From NCBI GenBank assembly GCA_905250125.1, contig CAJNOL010000349.1:86029-150028 (forward strand): DNA of 64,000 nt, given 5' to 3'. This document shows positions 36,494 to 49,427 of this stretch, piece after piece. How positions within the stretch are numbered: position 1 is the first letter of the stretch; the number at the start of each line of letters is the position of its first letter. Made by a program: the position numbers and the translations under genes. Below the pieces are notes generated by a model, which made no database searches, had not been told where the DNA came from, and saw nothing but the letters and a program-made list of their open reading frames with translations. Source of the DNA: Rotaria sordida (Eukaryota > Rotifera > Eurotatoria > Philodinida > Philodinidae).

Positions 36494-37559
36494 ATGAATG
36501 AAGTCAATGGAAAATGTATCACATCATTAGCATATGCGTTTCTTGAAAGAAAATTGCAAGGTGCAAACGTATTACCTAGTGCTCAAGCTATTTTGTTGAA
36601 CCACAAACGGTCACAATACACCATTCAAAATTTCATTGTTCTTTGTTTGAATTCGAAGACCAATGAGACCGATAGAGAATATGAAAATCTGATCGATCAA
36701 CTTCGACATGTGACTAATTCGATCAAAATATTCACTAATGTGGACAAATGTATCGATTTCCTCAATAATATTAAAGATGAAAAAGTTTTTACGATCATTT
36801 TCGATGCTTTTGGTTAGCATATCAGAACTGTTATCCAAGAGATGCCTCAACTGAACTCGGCTTATGTATTATGTAACTGCAAAGTGAGGCATGAATTATG
36901 AAATAAAAATCAGAGAAAAGTGAAAGCAGTCTTCATACAGACTGAAAAAATTTGTGATCAAACTTAAACGAGACATTCGACAGTGTCACAATGATTTGAT
37001 TTCCATCAATGTTCTCTCTTCAACGGCTTCTCTTCATAATGCTTTGAATGAACTCGACTAATCGTTCATGCAATCACAACTACTTAAAGAAATTCTTCTT
37101 GAGTTTGAACATGATGAAACAGCCAAACAACAATTTATTAACTTTCTTCGTGCACATGCCAATAACAACCTGGAATTGGATACCATTGATAATTTCGCTA
37201 GAAATTATGATCTTCATTCACCCATTTGGTGGCATGGTACACAAAAGAGTCATTTATCTATTTAACCTTCAATAGAGCTTTAAGAACACAAGATACCGAT
37301 ATTGTTATAAAAATGGAATCCTTTATACGAAATCTCCATCGACAAATCGAACAACTACACTCTATATCAGAGAAGTGATGCTTGTTTACTGTGTATCGAG
37401 GTCAATGCATGTAGAATACTGAATTTGAGAAGATGATCCAGAATAAAGGTGGTCTTTTGGCATTCAATAATTTCTTGTCGATAAGTAACGATCGTCATGT
37501 CTCATTGGCCTTCGCAGACAGTGCACGAGGCGATCCCAATTTGACAGAGATTCTCTTTC
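36494..37559 (+). pseudogene. Bdelloid-type arginine ADP-ribosyltransferase, decayed and truncated
   Basis: This follows the pattern of bdelloid ART proteins that normally continue into tetratricopeptide repeats. The first 107 codons are open (36494-36817) and end at TAG. Recognisable pieces continue in shifting frames: QSQLLKEILLEFEHDETAKQ (37068 onward), SPIWWHGTQKS, then VYRGQ near 37390 (the R of the R-S-E triad) and FNNFLSISNDRHVSLAFA near 37463 (the S-x-S motif). The segment that would carry the catalytic Glu and all repeats are missing because homology stops exactly where a telomere-like palindrome begins at 37560. Stops include TAG, TAA and TGA, mostly at likely Gln or Trp codons. Confidence 0.7.
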
Positions 37560-37673
37560 GGGTGTAGGTATGGGTGTGTGGGTGTGGGTGTGTGTGCGAG
37601 TGTGGCTGTGGCTGTAGTTGTAGATATATGTGAATCTGCTATTCTTCATCACTCACACCCACACTCACACCCT
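37560..37673. repeat. Telomere-like palindrome 10
   Basis: A long G-rich arm (GGGTGTAGGTATGGGTGTGT onward, to about 37620) with several GTGTGG units, a spacer, then CACTCACACCCACACTCACACCC ending at 37673. It directly abuts the broken 3' end of the ADP-ribosyltransferase pseudogene. Confidence 0.8.
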
Positions 37674-38933
37674 CTAGTACACAACCTGAATATTTGGCAG
37701 ACAATGAAAAATCTATTACGACTTTCTATTTATACAAAGAAAGTCCTTTTTTTATCAGTAACTGCATCATATAAAACTCTGAGAATGTTCAGAACTTGCA
37801 GCTCATTATACAGATTTCAAAAAATTCAAATCGTATAAGGCATAGTTTTTTTTTCGAAAGTGATATAATTGATCAAAATTATCTATTTGAGTCCTCAGAT
37901 AAAGATAATATCAATTTCAAAGAGATGATACACAAAGAAAACAAACTAAAGTTTAACTACTAGACGAATATGAATGTTAGAATTAATTGAAACAAGAAAA
38001 AACTTTTGATAAAGTGTTCATATATAAAACACACACTTGGACAGAAATGAGGATGTCTCAAAATGAAAGATTCTATTTTCAACATAAAGACACTGCATAT
38101 ATAAAAGAAAAAACGAAAACATTAATTAAAAAAATGACATGACACAGTATTTCTAGTATCCCTTATGACGAATGAGAATATGTAACTAAGTTATTAATTG
38201 TTTTCGTTGATACTAAAAAAATGATCATATACTATAGCGTCAAAATATATTATCGATAGATTTACATATACGATTGAACAATCGCTGTCTATAAATCGTT
38301 GTTCATCTGATTCTCCATAGATCTATAATCGATTTTTTAATACTTGTAGAAAACAATATTGATTTTCTATTTTTCTGCAAACGAATTGACCAAGTATCAA
38401 ACTAAATTTTTTGTAGGAATTTCATTGATTCCATATAATCTGGAGATCTTCAAGCAATGATAATGTTAATTTTCTATAAATTAGACTTTATTTCTGATTA
38501 GCCGGGTATTTTTAATGACCACTTAGGCTACATGGTAAAAATACTTTGTTTTGGGGGTGAGATAGATCAAATATTCTAAAATTTCCTTTTATATTGATAA
38601 CTGATAGGATAGAATGAGTTTTTAGCATGATGCTTGTCAAATCAGATGAAATTTGAAGCTGTTTCCACGTTGCAAGAATTTATCAGCAGATTGCAGCAAG
38701 AAGATGAACGGAGATGGCTGAAGATTTTCTATGTCTGGAAAAATCATGAAACTTGAATGATCGATATGAATATATTCTGAGTATGACGTGAGAAAAAAAT
38801 GAAACTGTCATGTACACTCTAAACATTTTTCAACGAACATTTATTTATTCATAAAGTAGTCACAATCAAAACACAATTATGTATGTCTCATTTAATACAA
38901 TTTAGTACACAAGGAAAAGACATCTTACATCGA
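37674..38933. other. Non-coding stretch
   Basis: No gene recognised. The right end is the 3' flank of the carboxypeptidase, with an AATAAA-type signal on the minus strand near 38842. Confidence 0.4.
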
Positions 38934-40295
38934 TTAAACTTTCGGTAGAACGGCTAACATCGCTCCGAGTTGAGCTTGCACAACTTTACGAATAGAAATC
39001 GGCGAATATGATAAGTTTTGCTCAATATCGCTAATCCAACTAGTGAGATAGCTTTCAAGTTCAATATGAGCATCCTCAAGTATCTTGACATTCGACGATG
39101 ATTGAGTGAGTTGCAATAAAATTGCACGATTGAACATGCTAGCAACAAGCATTTTGTAGAACATCGAAATATAAACTGCGTCTACATATCTAGCAACTGT
39201 AGCTGGTATAAGAGTTGAATTGTCATTGATAAGCGCTTGGCGAAGACCAGCTGCACGTGTTTTATATAGACTCAAGAGTGAGCACGATGCACGATAGAAG
39301 GGTGACTCAAGTGTCATCATATCTTGGATGCGCTTGACTAAGTTCACAAGAATTGCACTACTTTCGTCATCTCTATCAAGACCTAACAATAGAACATCAC
39401 GGCGTGTCATATTCGGAATAATCGTATCGTTCGCGGCAGCAGATGATTGAAAATGTGGCAATTCAGCCATAAGAAAAATACTGTTGTTCAAGCCAATATC
39501 TTCGAGATAGTCAAAAGTGGTACCACCTCCACTCATTATAGTTACAGGATCGCTAGTCGCATACTTTTCGTAATAATCATACGCCGTGCGTAGGCTTACT
39601 GGTCTAAAGATACCAGGTGCAAATTGAATAATCCAAGGAGTTTCCGGTTCACCTGTTGCAAGAAACAAGTCTAGTAGAGATGGCAATCGTTCTAATTCAG
39701 GAAATATATCAAACATAGGAGGACTAATATAGTAATACATTCCACCAAAGCCGGAATTATGTAAGCCATAAACAAAATCTGGTTGAGCGAGTTGAATTGC
39801 ATTCATCAATGCTTGCGTTTCGTTCGGTGGTTTGTTCCAGCTATATTTTTTATGCGTGATCGGAAAGGTCCATTCAACTTGTTCTTCCACTGCTGGTCGA
39901 TAGTAATATTGTGCATAGTGACGAATAGTAAATGGACCCGCAAACCAACCTTCATTGAGTCTCGTTCCATCCGGATCGACACATGGCAATAAATGCCAGG
40001 TATATTTCATGAGCAATGTTGTATGTTCGAAAAGAGCATCAAGTAGAAAGTCTACCAACAGCGAACCAATTGGTTCATTCGGATGTGGACATGCATAAAG
40101 TAAAACGGACTTAGATCCATTCCCAATACTCAACATTGGGATTGCTTCTGCATTTCGAGAATGTCCAACAATCTGATATCGTGTAAGATTTGAATGTTGG
40201 AGCGCCGTGATACGTGCATGATTAAAAAGCTCATCGACCTTAAAAAAACGTGTGTATTCAGGCACACTATCGATTAGATTGTCGTTAATTGTCAT
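38934..40295 (-). CDS. M14-family zinc carboxypeptidase-like protein
   Basis: Uninterrupted 453-residue gene. The zinc ligands of the M14 fold are visible: His71 and Glu74 in CPHPNEP (HxxE), and His179 in YGLHNSGFGG; the catalytic Glu is probably Glu278 in LMAELPHF. LLPCVDPDGTRLNEGW (about 103-118) matches the conserved segment after the first strand pair. There is no signal peptide, so a cytosolic metal-dependent peptidase or amidohydrolase is likely; substrate unknown. The last 150 residues are helical with no known domain. The minus strand shows CTTTGTAG followed by 13 bases and then the ATG, which would suit either a 5' UTR intron or spliced-leader addition. Lack of introns in a long gene suggests possible bacterial or fungal ancestry. 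Confidence 0.85.
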   Translation of the reverse strand: MTINDNLIDSVPEYTRFFKVDELFNHARITALQHSNLTRYQIVGHSRNAEAIPMLSIGNGSKSVLLYACPHPNEPIGSLLVDFLLDALFEHTTLLMKYTWHLLPCVDPDGTRLNEGWFAGPFTIRHYAQYYYRPAVEEQVEWTFPITHKKYSWNKPPNETQALMNAIQLAQPDFVYGLHNSGFGGMYYYISPPMFDIFPELERLPSLLDLFLATGEPETPWIIQFAPGIFRPVSLRTAYDYYEKYATSDPVTIMSGGGTTFDYLEDIGLNNSIFLMAELPHFQSSAAANDTIIPNMTRRDVLLLGLDRDDESSAILVNLVKRIQDMMTLESPFYRASCSLLSLYKTRAAGLRQALINDNSTLIPATVARYVDAVYISMFYKMLVASMFNRAILLQLTQSSSNVKILEDAHIELESYLTSWISDIEQNLSYSPISIRKVVQAQLGAMLAVLPKV

Positions 40296-43200
40296 AAGAT
40301 TATTTACTACAAAGAAAAAAGATCTTATATATTCGTCTGCAATGATTGAAGATTGAGTTGTCTCACAAAAGTAGAACTCGAATTTTTTTTTGTTGTGAGA
40401 ACGTTAGTTATTAAAGAAACTCACCGCCAATTATACTTTTTATAGACATTAATAGTCTAAATACATAGAAGTCAATTACACATGTGAAGACTTACATAAA
40501 AATTCGTTTTTACTTACAAAAGAATGTGTTGCAGCATCATTTTACTGTTAACTTTTGTTCATTTATGACGAAAATATCGATTCTCGAAGATTTGCGTCTT
40601 CAACAACTAATAATTGTTTCTATAGATAGAATTTATGACGAATTTGTGAATAGAAAAGAAACGAGAGGTTTTACCTTTCTTATTTGTAGCAAGTGTTTGT
40701 ATTATTTAGTAAGAATCACGTTCCACTTCAATTTCAATGATATTTGATTACAAGTAAAATTAATTCTTACTTGTACTACTGTCTAAAACACAGAAAAAAT
40801 AGATTGCCATAAAATCTCAGATCATTTTTTTTTATTCGAATTTTTCTCCATCTTTGTGTATGTCTCACGGGATGATAAAAAAAAGTACAATGAAACGATA
40901 ATATATCGTATTGTTTTGTTCTTGACATTACGAAGGTCGAGATTTAGAAAGGAATTAATAAGCAACCTTTATCAGAGGCACGATTTATTTTTTAGCAGCT
41001 CTATTGTATTGATGTAAAAAGGATTAGTGAAACTTTGATTTGTTCTAACCTACCTTCGATTCGATTTGACCATTATGTTATATGTATGTCTGTATCACAT
41101 CTAGTTTGAGGATGTGGGCGAATGGGAGTCGTGCATCTACACTCTCTTGAGGTCTGATATTGGTTATTTCATCGGTTAGTGTTTTGAAGCTATGCTTCCT
41201 GTCATACTTGAGAATGTAACATATTGGGTTTATCATGATGTTGGATATATTGTAATAATTGTACGTTAAATGCCTGTATTATCTTCATGAGTTTAATGAA
41301 AGTGAATAAATCGACGATATATGAAATCCTTTCATACTAAAATCGCTGATTTTGACATTGATTAAATGAACAGAAATCAATTGACTTAAAATATGAGAAA
41401 AATTTTATTTATTAATTATTTCTGAATGTTTACTTGATATGGATATTATTATTTGACTCATTGACTAGATCAGCTCCGTCCTCATCCGTATTATCTGGAA
41501 TCTTCGTTGAATGATGCACTATTGATTTGTTTTATGTATCTTTATTTGGACTCCATTACTTTCTTCATATATTGCGAACCCATATATACCGATCCGATTA
41601 TGGTATATTTTTGGTTTCTTTCTAACTGATTTTTAGCATCTTTTTATTAATCTTACATTTCACTTTGGGTAACGTAGTTATTCTTGAAGAATAATTCAGT
41701 TTGAGAGCAATAACTTTCACAGCTGCCAACAGAAAAATATCGTCTCTGAGAACAACGCGTGAAGCTGTCGTCAACAAGAGAGTCATTTGATGTTCGACTG
41801 CACAGAATGAAAATGAACTACGACTGTTTTTACTGTCATCAATCAACAACAAGCGCGATAAACTTATTTCTTTGTCGTTTTGTTCATGTAACAACCATCA
41901 TGATAGTGAACTACTTTGAAATAATTATATCTCCTGCATTGTTTTCTCCAATCAATCAGTTTTCATTAATAGAAACGAATCGTCCACCAAAAGTCAGTTT
42001 AAAGTCAACATCAATTCTAGAAGAGTGAATATCAAACTCTGAACCAAAACAAAGCGATTTTTCTACATAGTCTTCTTAAATGTTTGTCCAATATCTACAA
42101 TCTCATTATCGTCTATTGGTTTTTTGTGAAACACAATCTGAAAGGAGTGTGGAAGTGTTTAGGAGCAGAAATTTGTACCCCCCTCCACACAGACCGTGAC
42201 AGACAAGCTCCAGGGATCATCATAGACTATGAAAGAAGAGTTCAAGGAACTATCAGAGATAATACATAACTAACACATGATTGGAGCATATATGGAGTAT
42301 TATCCTGTTTCAGCTCTATAATGTAAAGTAAGGCACGATGAAGAAATGTACACCAATATACATAAAAAAGAGCAATTTTTATAAGATTGGTAACAGCAGG
42401 TACATCGTATTTCACATTTTTAATCCCGTAAGAAATTGTGCTAACAGCTTTTTTAACATGGACACAGCTTACTAAGGACTTCAAGATGTGCGAAATCCTG
42501 ACTGAAAAGCTTTCAGACATCTGAAAATAAATATTCCCTTGTAAGTATTAAATAGAAAAAAAAGCTATAGTCAAACTACTAAGAGACTCATTTATTCTAC
42601 CGTCCTATCATGTATGAACGACTGAAAATCATAGATTTTATTTTAAACGTCTATTGATAATAACGTATAACTAATTATGGCCAATATGGTTGTAGTCAAT
42701 GGTAAAGGTATCTTGCAAATAAATATTACTGAGAATAACATTGTTTAAGTACATAATGTAAAAATATCGTTTCATGCGATCTACAAGAAAATTATTTGAT
42801 TATCTTTTTTTACGTGAAAAATGATTAAACTTTAAAAAGACATTTTTTTTTATCTAATTTTTTCTAAAGATCTAAGGATGGTTACCATCCCGATAATCAC
42901 ATCAGCACAATGGAATACATGTCATCGAGAATGTTTTGAAGAAAAATCGATTGAATAATTGCATAATTTCCTCATTATATAAAGTCTTTATAAATTAACT
43001 GATTCATATTATCTCTCTTAAACAGCATAAAATTCTTCGAACTATTTGAAAAAGAACCGTTCGTTTTAGCTAAACATCATTAATGTATTTACTGAGTGTG
43101 TCAGTTATTTATACACAAGTTTGATTTTTTTACTAATGTTACCTTGATAGTTCCTTCTTTATCTAGAAGATTTATTATCAGAAAGCATTTTTATTCTCTA

Positions 43201-44401
43201 AGATATTTTGATTGATTTGATTTAATAAGTCTTATTAGAAATGTTATTAAAATTGACATAGTCCTTTAAAAAAGTAATATTCCTAATTGGCGGATAAGTT
43301 ATAATGAATTGTACACAGCCATTACAACGACCATAAAATGCAAAATAAAACATAAGAGTATGAAATTACGAGAGAGATGAACGAGATATGTACCATTGAC
43401 TGACTATAGTGCTAGATCAATAGAATAATGTGAAAAATAATAATTAATTATAGATGATTAGATCAATGTAAACTACAAACATTATTTTTTTTTCAATATT
43501 TTTCTCGTTTCAATCTTTTTCCCTTTCGATATTTATTTTCTTACATTTTTCCTTTCACTCTTTCTACAGTCAATCAGTAAGATCAATTATTATCATGTAA
43601 AAACCTTTCTTTTATTAAAAATAATCAATTTTCTGTAATTCTTTTTTCTGTTTAATCAAAAAAATATGATCCTGTTGTGTATGAAATTTCATCAAGTGAT
43701 GCCAAAAATAGCTAGAAAGTATTTAGCAAATTGAAAAGCACCGTAATATTATCTGAAGAAGATAAATTATGCACAAATCCTGACGGATTTATTTTGTTTG
43801 ACTTGGTAGAAACTGGATTTGATATTAACTGATGAAAAATAAAATATGCAGAATTTTGATATATATATATATATATATATAAACGTTGATACACTTGTGG
43901 AATGGACTCTTATTTCTTTATTTTTTCCTATCGAATCTAGTTAAGTTTTCAGGGATTGAAGAAAACGAATCATATCAAGTCTTTTTAGAAAGTTACTTGT
44001 AACTTTGAACTTCTTTTCTATTAGCTTGGTTGAAAAAAATTTGACAACACATTAACTATTGTTATTTTTTTATCGACAACTATAAACAAAGAAATACTTA
44101 TTTAATCTTTGAAGCATAATGCATATTCGACTGGATTATTATTGATGGTCCTTTTTGTTCAATAACATTTATTTAGTTTCTTGAACTATGAAGAATGAAA
44201 AGCGATAATAGAAATGCGATTCACACAGTGAAATAAAAAATAATTAAAAATTATGTCAGTTGGATAACTAAAACTTATTAAATATGATTTAGATCTATTT
44301 TTATCTCTCTTAATCCATTTTTACTTAATGATTTTTTTTATCACTGTGTCTTAAGAAATAGCTTTTCATTTTACTTCTCTTCGCCATTATTAACAAACGA
44401 T
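40296..44401. other. Long non-coding stretch
   Basis: No recognisable gene over 4 kb. It contains an (AT)n microsatellite at about 43861-43881 and a weak, decayed G-rich/C-rich pair near 41108-41150. The open frames here lack family signatures. Confidence 0.4.
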
Positions 44402-45562
44402 ATGTCGAATGCTGCTCAACTCTATTCAATAGCAACAAATGTGAATCGATATGGATCATTGATTATATTTCTATTTGGATCTGTCGGTACCGTATTGAAT
44501 GTGATTATATTTAGTATCGATCGAGAATTAAAGCAAAATCCATGTTCTCGTCTCTTCTTGAGTTCATCGATTGCCGCTTGTGTTGCATTATTTTCCGGTT
44601 TACCAAATCGATTTCTCACTTCATTTGGTTTGGATTTAATGGTACAACATGATATTCTATGTAAATTTTATATGATCATTCTTCTTTGTTCATTGAGTTG
44701 TTCAGCGTCATTCATTGCTCTTGTGTCAATTGAACGTTGGCTAAATAGTTCTGTCGAAGCAAATTATCGAATAATTTCATCAATGAAGAACGTCAATAGA
44801 GCTATTATTACAACAATAACTGTTCTAGTTTTGTGCTACGGTCAAATGCTTTATTGTCATGCAGTCAATCAAAAAGGTTCACGACGTGCATGTACTGGAA
44901 TCAATATCGTATGTCTCTATTTAAATGATTTTATCCATCTTATTCTATTCGTCATTATTCCAGTTGGTATTATGATAATATTTGGCTTGTTAACTCTTCG
45001 AAATATTAAACAAACTCATCATCGAATTACCAATATTAACAGAAATCAAATCAATAATAATGTACGAGGAGGACGACCACAAAGACAACAATCAACATTA
45101 ACTGCTTTGATGTTAATACAAGTTTGTTTACTTACTATATGTAATTTACCTGTTGGTATACATAGAGTCTATTCGACAATCACTGAGAATACCTACAAGA
45201 GTCCGGAACAACAAGCCATTGAAACTATCATCCTTCAATTGGTCTATCTTCTCACTTATGTCGGTATTGCGGTAAGATTTTCTTTATTCAATATTATCGC
45301 ATCAAAAAAAGGATAATCTACAGTATACTTATTTGAGGGTTATAGGAAAGATAGATTTTTATTAAGTAAATTATTATTATTATTTTTTATATATTTTTAG
45401 CTACCCTTCTATTTGTATACACTTACTGGTAAACTATTTCGGGAAGCACTTTTTCGACGTTATTACTTGATTTTTCATCGTCGCAGAACAAATCAATCAA
45501 TAACCATAGCAACAAAATCTCGACCAAATCATGTTCAAATAAATGAATTACAACATGAATGA
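44402..45562 (+). CDS. Rhodopsin-like G protein-coupled receptor
   Basis: Two exons (44402-45271 and 45401-45562, phase 0, GT-AG) give 343 residues. Seven hydrophobic helices are visible: TM1 SLIIFLFGSVGTVLNVIIFS, TM2 LFLSSSIAACVALFSGLPNR, TM3 from FYMIILLCSLSCSASFIALV followed by SIERWLNSS (in place of DRY), TM4 around ITTITVLVLCYGQML, TM5 HLILFVIIPVGIMIIFGLLT, TM6 LTALMLIQVCLLTICNLPVG, TM7 IILQLVYLLTYVGIA continuing into LPFYLYTLTGKLFRE from exon 2. Conserved cysteines for the TM3-ECL2 bridge are present (ILCKF; RRACTG). The pattern fits the large bdelloid peptide-receptor-like family. The ligand is unknown; an Asn near the N-terminus may be glycosylated. AATAAA occurs about 80 bases after the stop. 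Confidence 0.88.
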
Positions 45563-48431
45563 CTTTTTCATTTTCTAATTCTCATATTTTCGTTGTTTTG
45601 TTTCGTAAATATTTAATCATTCAAATTCATTGTCTTACTTATAAATAAATTTATTCATTCTTCTTATTCAAGGTTAAGAACTGATTTCGTTTTTTTTCTT
45701 TTTGTCCGGTTATTCTTCAAACTATTTTTCCTTTAAAGATAGAAATCGTTACGATCATCCTTGCAAACAGTGTTGATGTTTTCTCTAATTATTCAAATTC
45801 GAAAAATCTCAGCTAATAAAATAAATGACATTAGCACTACAGATCCCTAAATATCAATCACTTAATGCAGTTTGAACAATAAATTAATTATTCACAGAAA
45901 AACATAATGATAAATCTTTTATTCCACACTGATTGGATGTCGATCTTTTTTTTTGTTTTTGAGAACACAACTACCAAACTTTTTTTGTTCCACTTATTAT
46001 CCGTGTCTGGTGGAACACCACTCTGGTCAATTTATGACCAAACCCAAGGATTATCATGCTAGCAAGGAGAAAAAAACGTCATTTCATCTACTTCAAATTA
46101 CTTCAATCCAAATGATTAACTTCTTAAGGATATTTTTAGACAGTTCTTAGCTTCTTCTATTAAGCTTTAATTCAATTTTCTCATCTGAGACTATCTTGAT
46201 CTCAAAATAATAATCGACATCAGTGTCATTACATCGTTTATTAACAGGGCGTATCTAAGTCATCAAACATTCGCATCTAATCCCTGCTCATAGGAAAATT
46301 TTGATGAAGTTCTTTTAATTAGTTGTTTTTTACTTCGTAGACTATTGACATTGCTTTAATTTGTGAGTTTAGATAGGGTTCGGATATCTTTAACGAATCG
46401 AATGATCATTGGATCGATCATGAACCTCGTCCTTCCTACTTTTTATCCAAAGTCTGCAAACTTTTTTCACTATGTTCTTATCTGTTAATTATATATTTTC
46501 CCTATCTCTTTGAGTATCTTATTTCTGTTGATTGGTTAGACAAGCATAGTTGCCTGTTCTTAGACAAAATAGAAAGTATAAATTGTAGTCAGAATTTGAA
46601 GCTCTTTCTGAATATAACCATGAAAATTTTTCATTTATTTTTGTTTCATAGGAATGAAGAAATCTTTCAGAAACCTCACAAATTGATTTGAAAGACGAAT
46701 AAACAGGCTTTTGATAAGCCCGTAAGTTTCTTCATGAATAACTTCAAAATTGTCGGACTCGATAATTATACATAGCGAATACTTCTGTACAAAACGTAAT
46801 ACGGTACTAAATTATAGATTCTATCCAAATAAATGTTTTACAAAATAATTAATATTGGCAACCACTAATATCGCAATAGGAAGCAGAGTTCATATCTGAC
46901 ATACTTGCAGTATTGAACAATTAATAAATCAGAAGAATAGAAATAGAATGAAAAAGCATGTTGATTTATCCCTAATTTCGTGACTGAAATATTAAACGAC
47001 GTTTTTAAATAGAAGGATGATACAATTATCGATTTGTTGAAGATTGATGCCGTTCAGTGATGATAGATAGATTTATCTAACTATAATGGATGGAATTCGA
47101 AACGTTGTCTGTTTAATTTAATTTCTGTTCCTTTAGATAGAATCTTGATGCTTAGGATTGTTAACTCGTTCATACAAACATACTAGATTGACATTCAATG
47201 ACAATAATAAATAGTTTAATGTATCTATGCGACGCATGTTTTCAACTTATAAATCACGATGTACATCACGGCTCATTATGCTCGAGATAAAGTTAGTAAT
47301 AATTCATCGATCATTTTCAAAACTAGTTTGGAAGAAATTTTTGATCGAATACATCATCTTTTTACAGTTAACGACGTTGATCCTATGTTCTATGTTGATG
47401 GCATATTGAAAATAGCTGATTTTAAATGTGTAACAACTATTAATTCCCATTCTTATTCTCATATTCCAATACAATGATTTGATCAGGAAACAAATAATGT
47501 AATCATTAGTGTACGTGGCATCATTGAGAAATATGTTTTTTTTTTATGAATGGAACAATAAAATTTCCTTTTTTTATGGGTTGCTAAAATTAGAAGAATG
47601 CTCTGGAAATAAAGTTGATAAATAGAGTCTTTGGAACACCTTATTTTAGATGTTTTGACCATTGCTTCATCCATCTATCTTTTCTACGATATACTTCCTT
47701 ATTGAACATTTAGATCCAAACTGGCCCATCCAGTAAGTTTCCTGTATTTGTCCGATCGATCTAGAAAATATGAAAAATAGCCTTTTATGCAAAACTTTTC
47801 TGCATAACTGAAGATTCAAATTATTATTACTTACACTATGCATGTATGTTTGTAAAAGAAAAATACTAAAAGTTTGGAGCACCCAATTCAATACGAACCC
47901 GAGTCTGAACTGACCCATTAATGGCTTTCAATAGGTTCGCTCGAACCTTAAAAAATATTCTTTTTTGCCTCTGCTAACAAACTATTGGATACATATCTTC
48001 TCACCTTTAGTATAGGCGGACATCTATAAGTTTTTCATGATGCACATAGAGATAAATGTTTATGATGAGATTTGCAACACTTTCTTACCTTTGAAAAGTT
48101 TAACATTGACAAATGAAAATAATAATAGATAAGACAAGATCAAAACTTTACAGAACATAAAAATCATTAAACATAATTGTAGTAACTAAACCATTCTTTT
48201 TCCAGGAAAAAATAGTACTGGATACAGAGTAAGTTTAAATGTTAAAGATCTGACTCGATAGTATTTGATGATTTCAAAGGGTAAATTAATGATCGTATAT
48301 AATCTTCAGATATATTAAAGTCTGACTTTTCTCTGCTCACATCTGTAATTATGATATTAGTCGATTATTTATTTGATGAAAAAATGATACAAAATTCATT
48401 GCAGTATGAAAGTTCGGATAAAATAAAATGA
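45563..48431. other. Long non-coding stretch with one possible gene relic
   Basis: No functional gene recognised. At about 47220-47480 two overlapping frames (LCDACFQLINHDVHHG then TSLEEIFDRIHHLF) look like one coding segment broken by a frameshift. Its family is unknown. Confidence 0.35.
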
Positions 48432-49427
48432 TTATAATGTTTTTTTACATCGAGCAGGTGGATTGGGGCCCTAAATAAAGATTATAAATAGTATAAATTA
48501 AAAAAAAATCATTCATCGATTTTACCTTGTATGTTTCACATAAAAGACGAATAAGATTGGTTTGAGCCATATCTTGAATCTCGTCTGTGCCATTTCCATT
48601 AAGCGTTACAAAAGGTACAGAAGCTTGTGCCGGTTTTGTATTTTCAGTTTGAACAGCATATACATGTTGTAATTGATTTCCCATTGGACTATTTGTACAA
48701 TTTGCAACTTTGTCAAAATCAATACTTGCATTTTTTGCACATTGTCTTGCTACAGTTTCGATATCACCAAATGTAGAATCCATACAATAAATAAAAGGCT
48801 TTCAAAGAAAAAAAAGTATTTCAAATTTTTATTTCTACAAAAAACCTATTTTTTATCTTTACCATATGTTGTCGAGTATCTGGATAGAAAGCAATAACAC
48901 ATGTCTACGAAAATTGAAATAATAAAACTACTGATATACAATATAAAACTTACGTGAATAAGATTTCCATAACATTCATCAACACCATGTTGACAATAAA
49001 ATTGATAAAGTTGTGTTTCAGGTCGATAAACTTCATGAGCATTACCATAAGGGATAAAAGTAAGATTAACTATGTCCGCTATAGCTTGATATGCAAACCA
49101 TACTTGTGTAATAATAAATTGACGACAATCGGCACAAAGTGTTTCATAATAAATTGTAAAATTAACACGATCATTATCTATATTCTTCCATACAAATGAT
49201 GTACATTGTTTTGTGACCTAAAAAACAAAAAAAAAACTTCAACATAAAAAATAAACTGAATTGATACAAACTCCACAAGCAGCAGCAATTTCTTTAGTTT
49301 GACACCATTCAGCTGATGAACTAGGACAATTAATTGGTAATGCAATTATACTCACAATAAAAGCACTACAAACAATAGCAATGTAAGAAACGACGTGCAT
49401 GACAAATAGAATAAATTGAAATGTCAT
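48432..49427 (-). CDS. GILT-like lysosomal thiol reductase
   Basis: Five exons: 49272-49427, 48954-49217, 48863-48904, 48526-48798, 48432-48470. All are GT-AG, every exon is a multiple of three, and together they give 257 residues. It has an N-terminal signal or anchor helix (FILFVMHVVSYIAIVCSAF), the redox motif CADC at about residues 80-83 in YYETLCADCRQF, and the GILT signature CQHGx2ECx2Nx4C, here CQHGVDECYGNLIHTC, which is completed only across the exon 2/3 junction. VPFVTLNG and a C-terminal PPARC follow. GILT reduces disulfides of proteins in lysosomes at acid pH, aiding their degradation. Introns are about 45-65 bases. Orthologous to vertebrate IFI30 by family, not necessarily one to one. 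Confidence 0.93.

Noticed and set aside
42084-42520. Open frames of 61-92 codons on both strands near 42.3 kb
   Set aside because: No family pattern, no splice context and no consistent composition; treated as chance.
45272-45316. GPCR ending at 45316
   Set aside because: The last 15 codons are intron read-through; a GTAAGA donor at 45272 and an acceptor at 45399-45400 give a proper TM7 continuation and cytoplasmic tail.
47227-47477. Overlapping frames that look like one broken coding segment
   Set aside because: It may be a real relic, but I recognise no family, so it is mentioned only in the description of the surrounding stretch.
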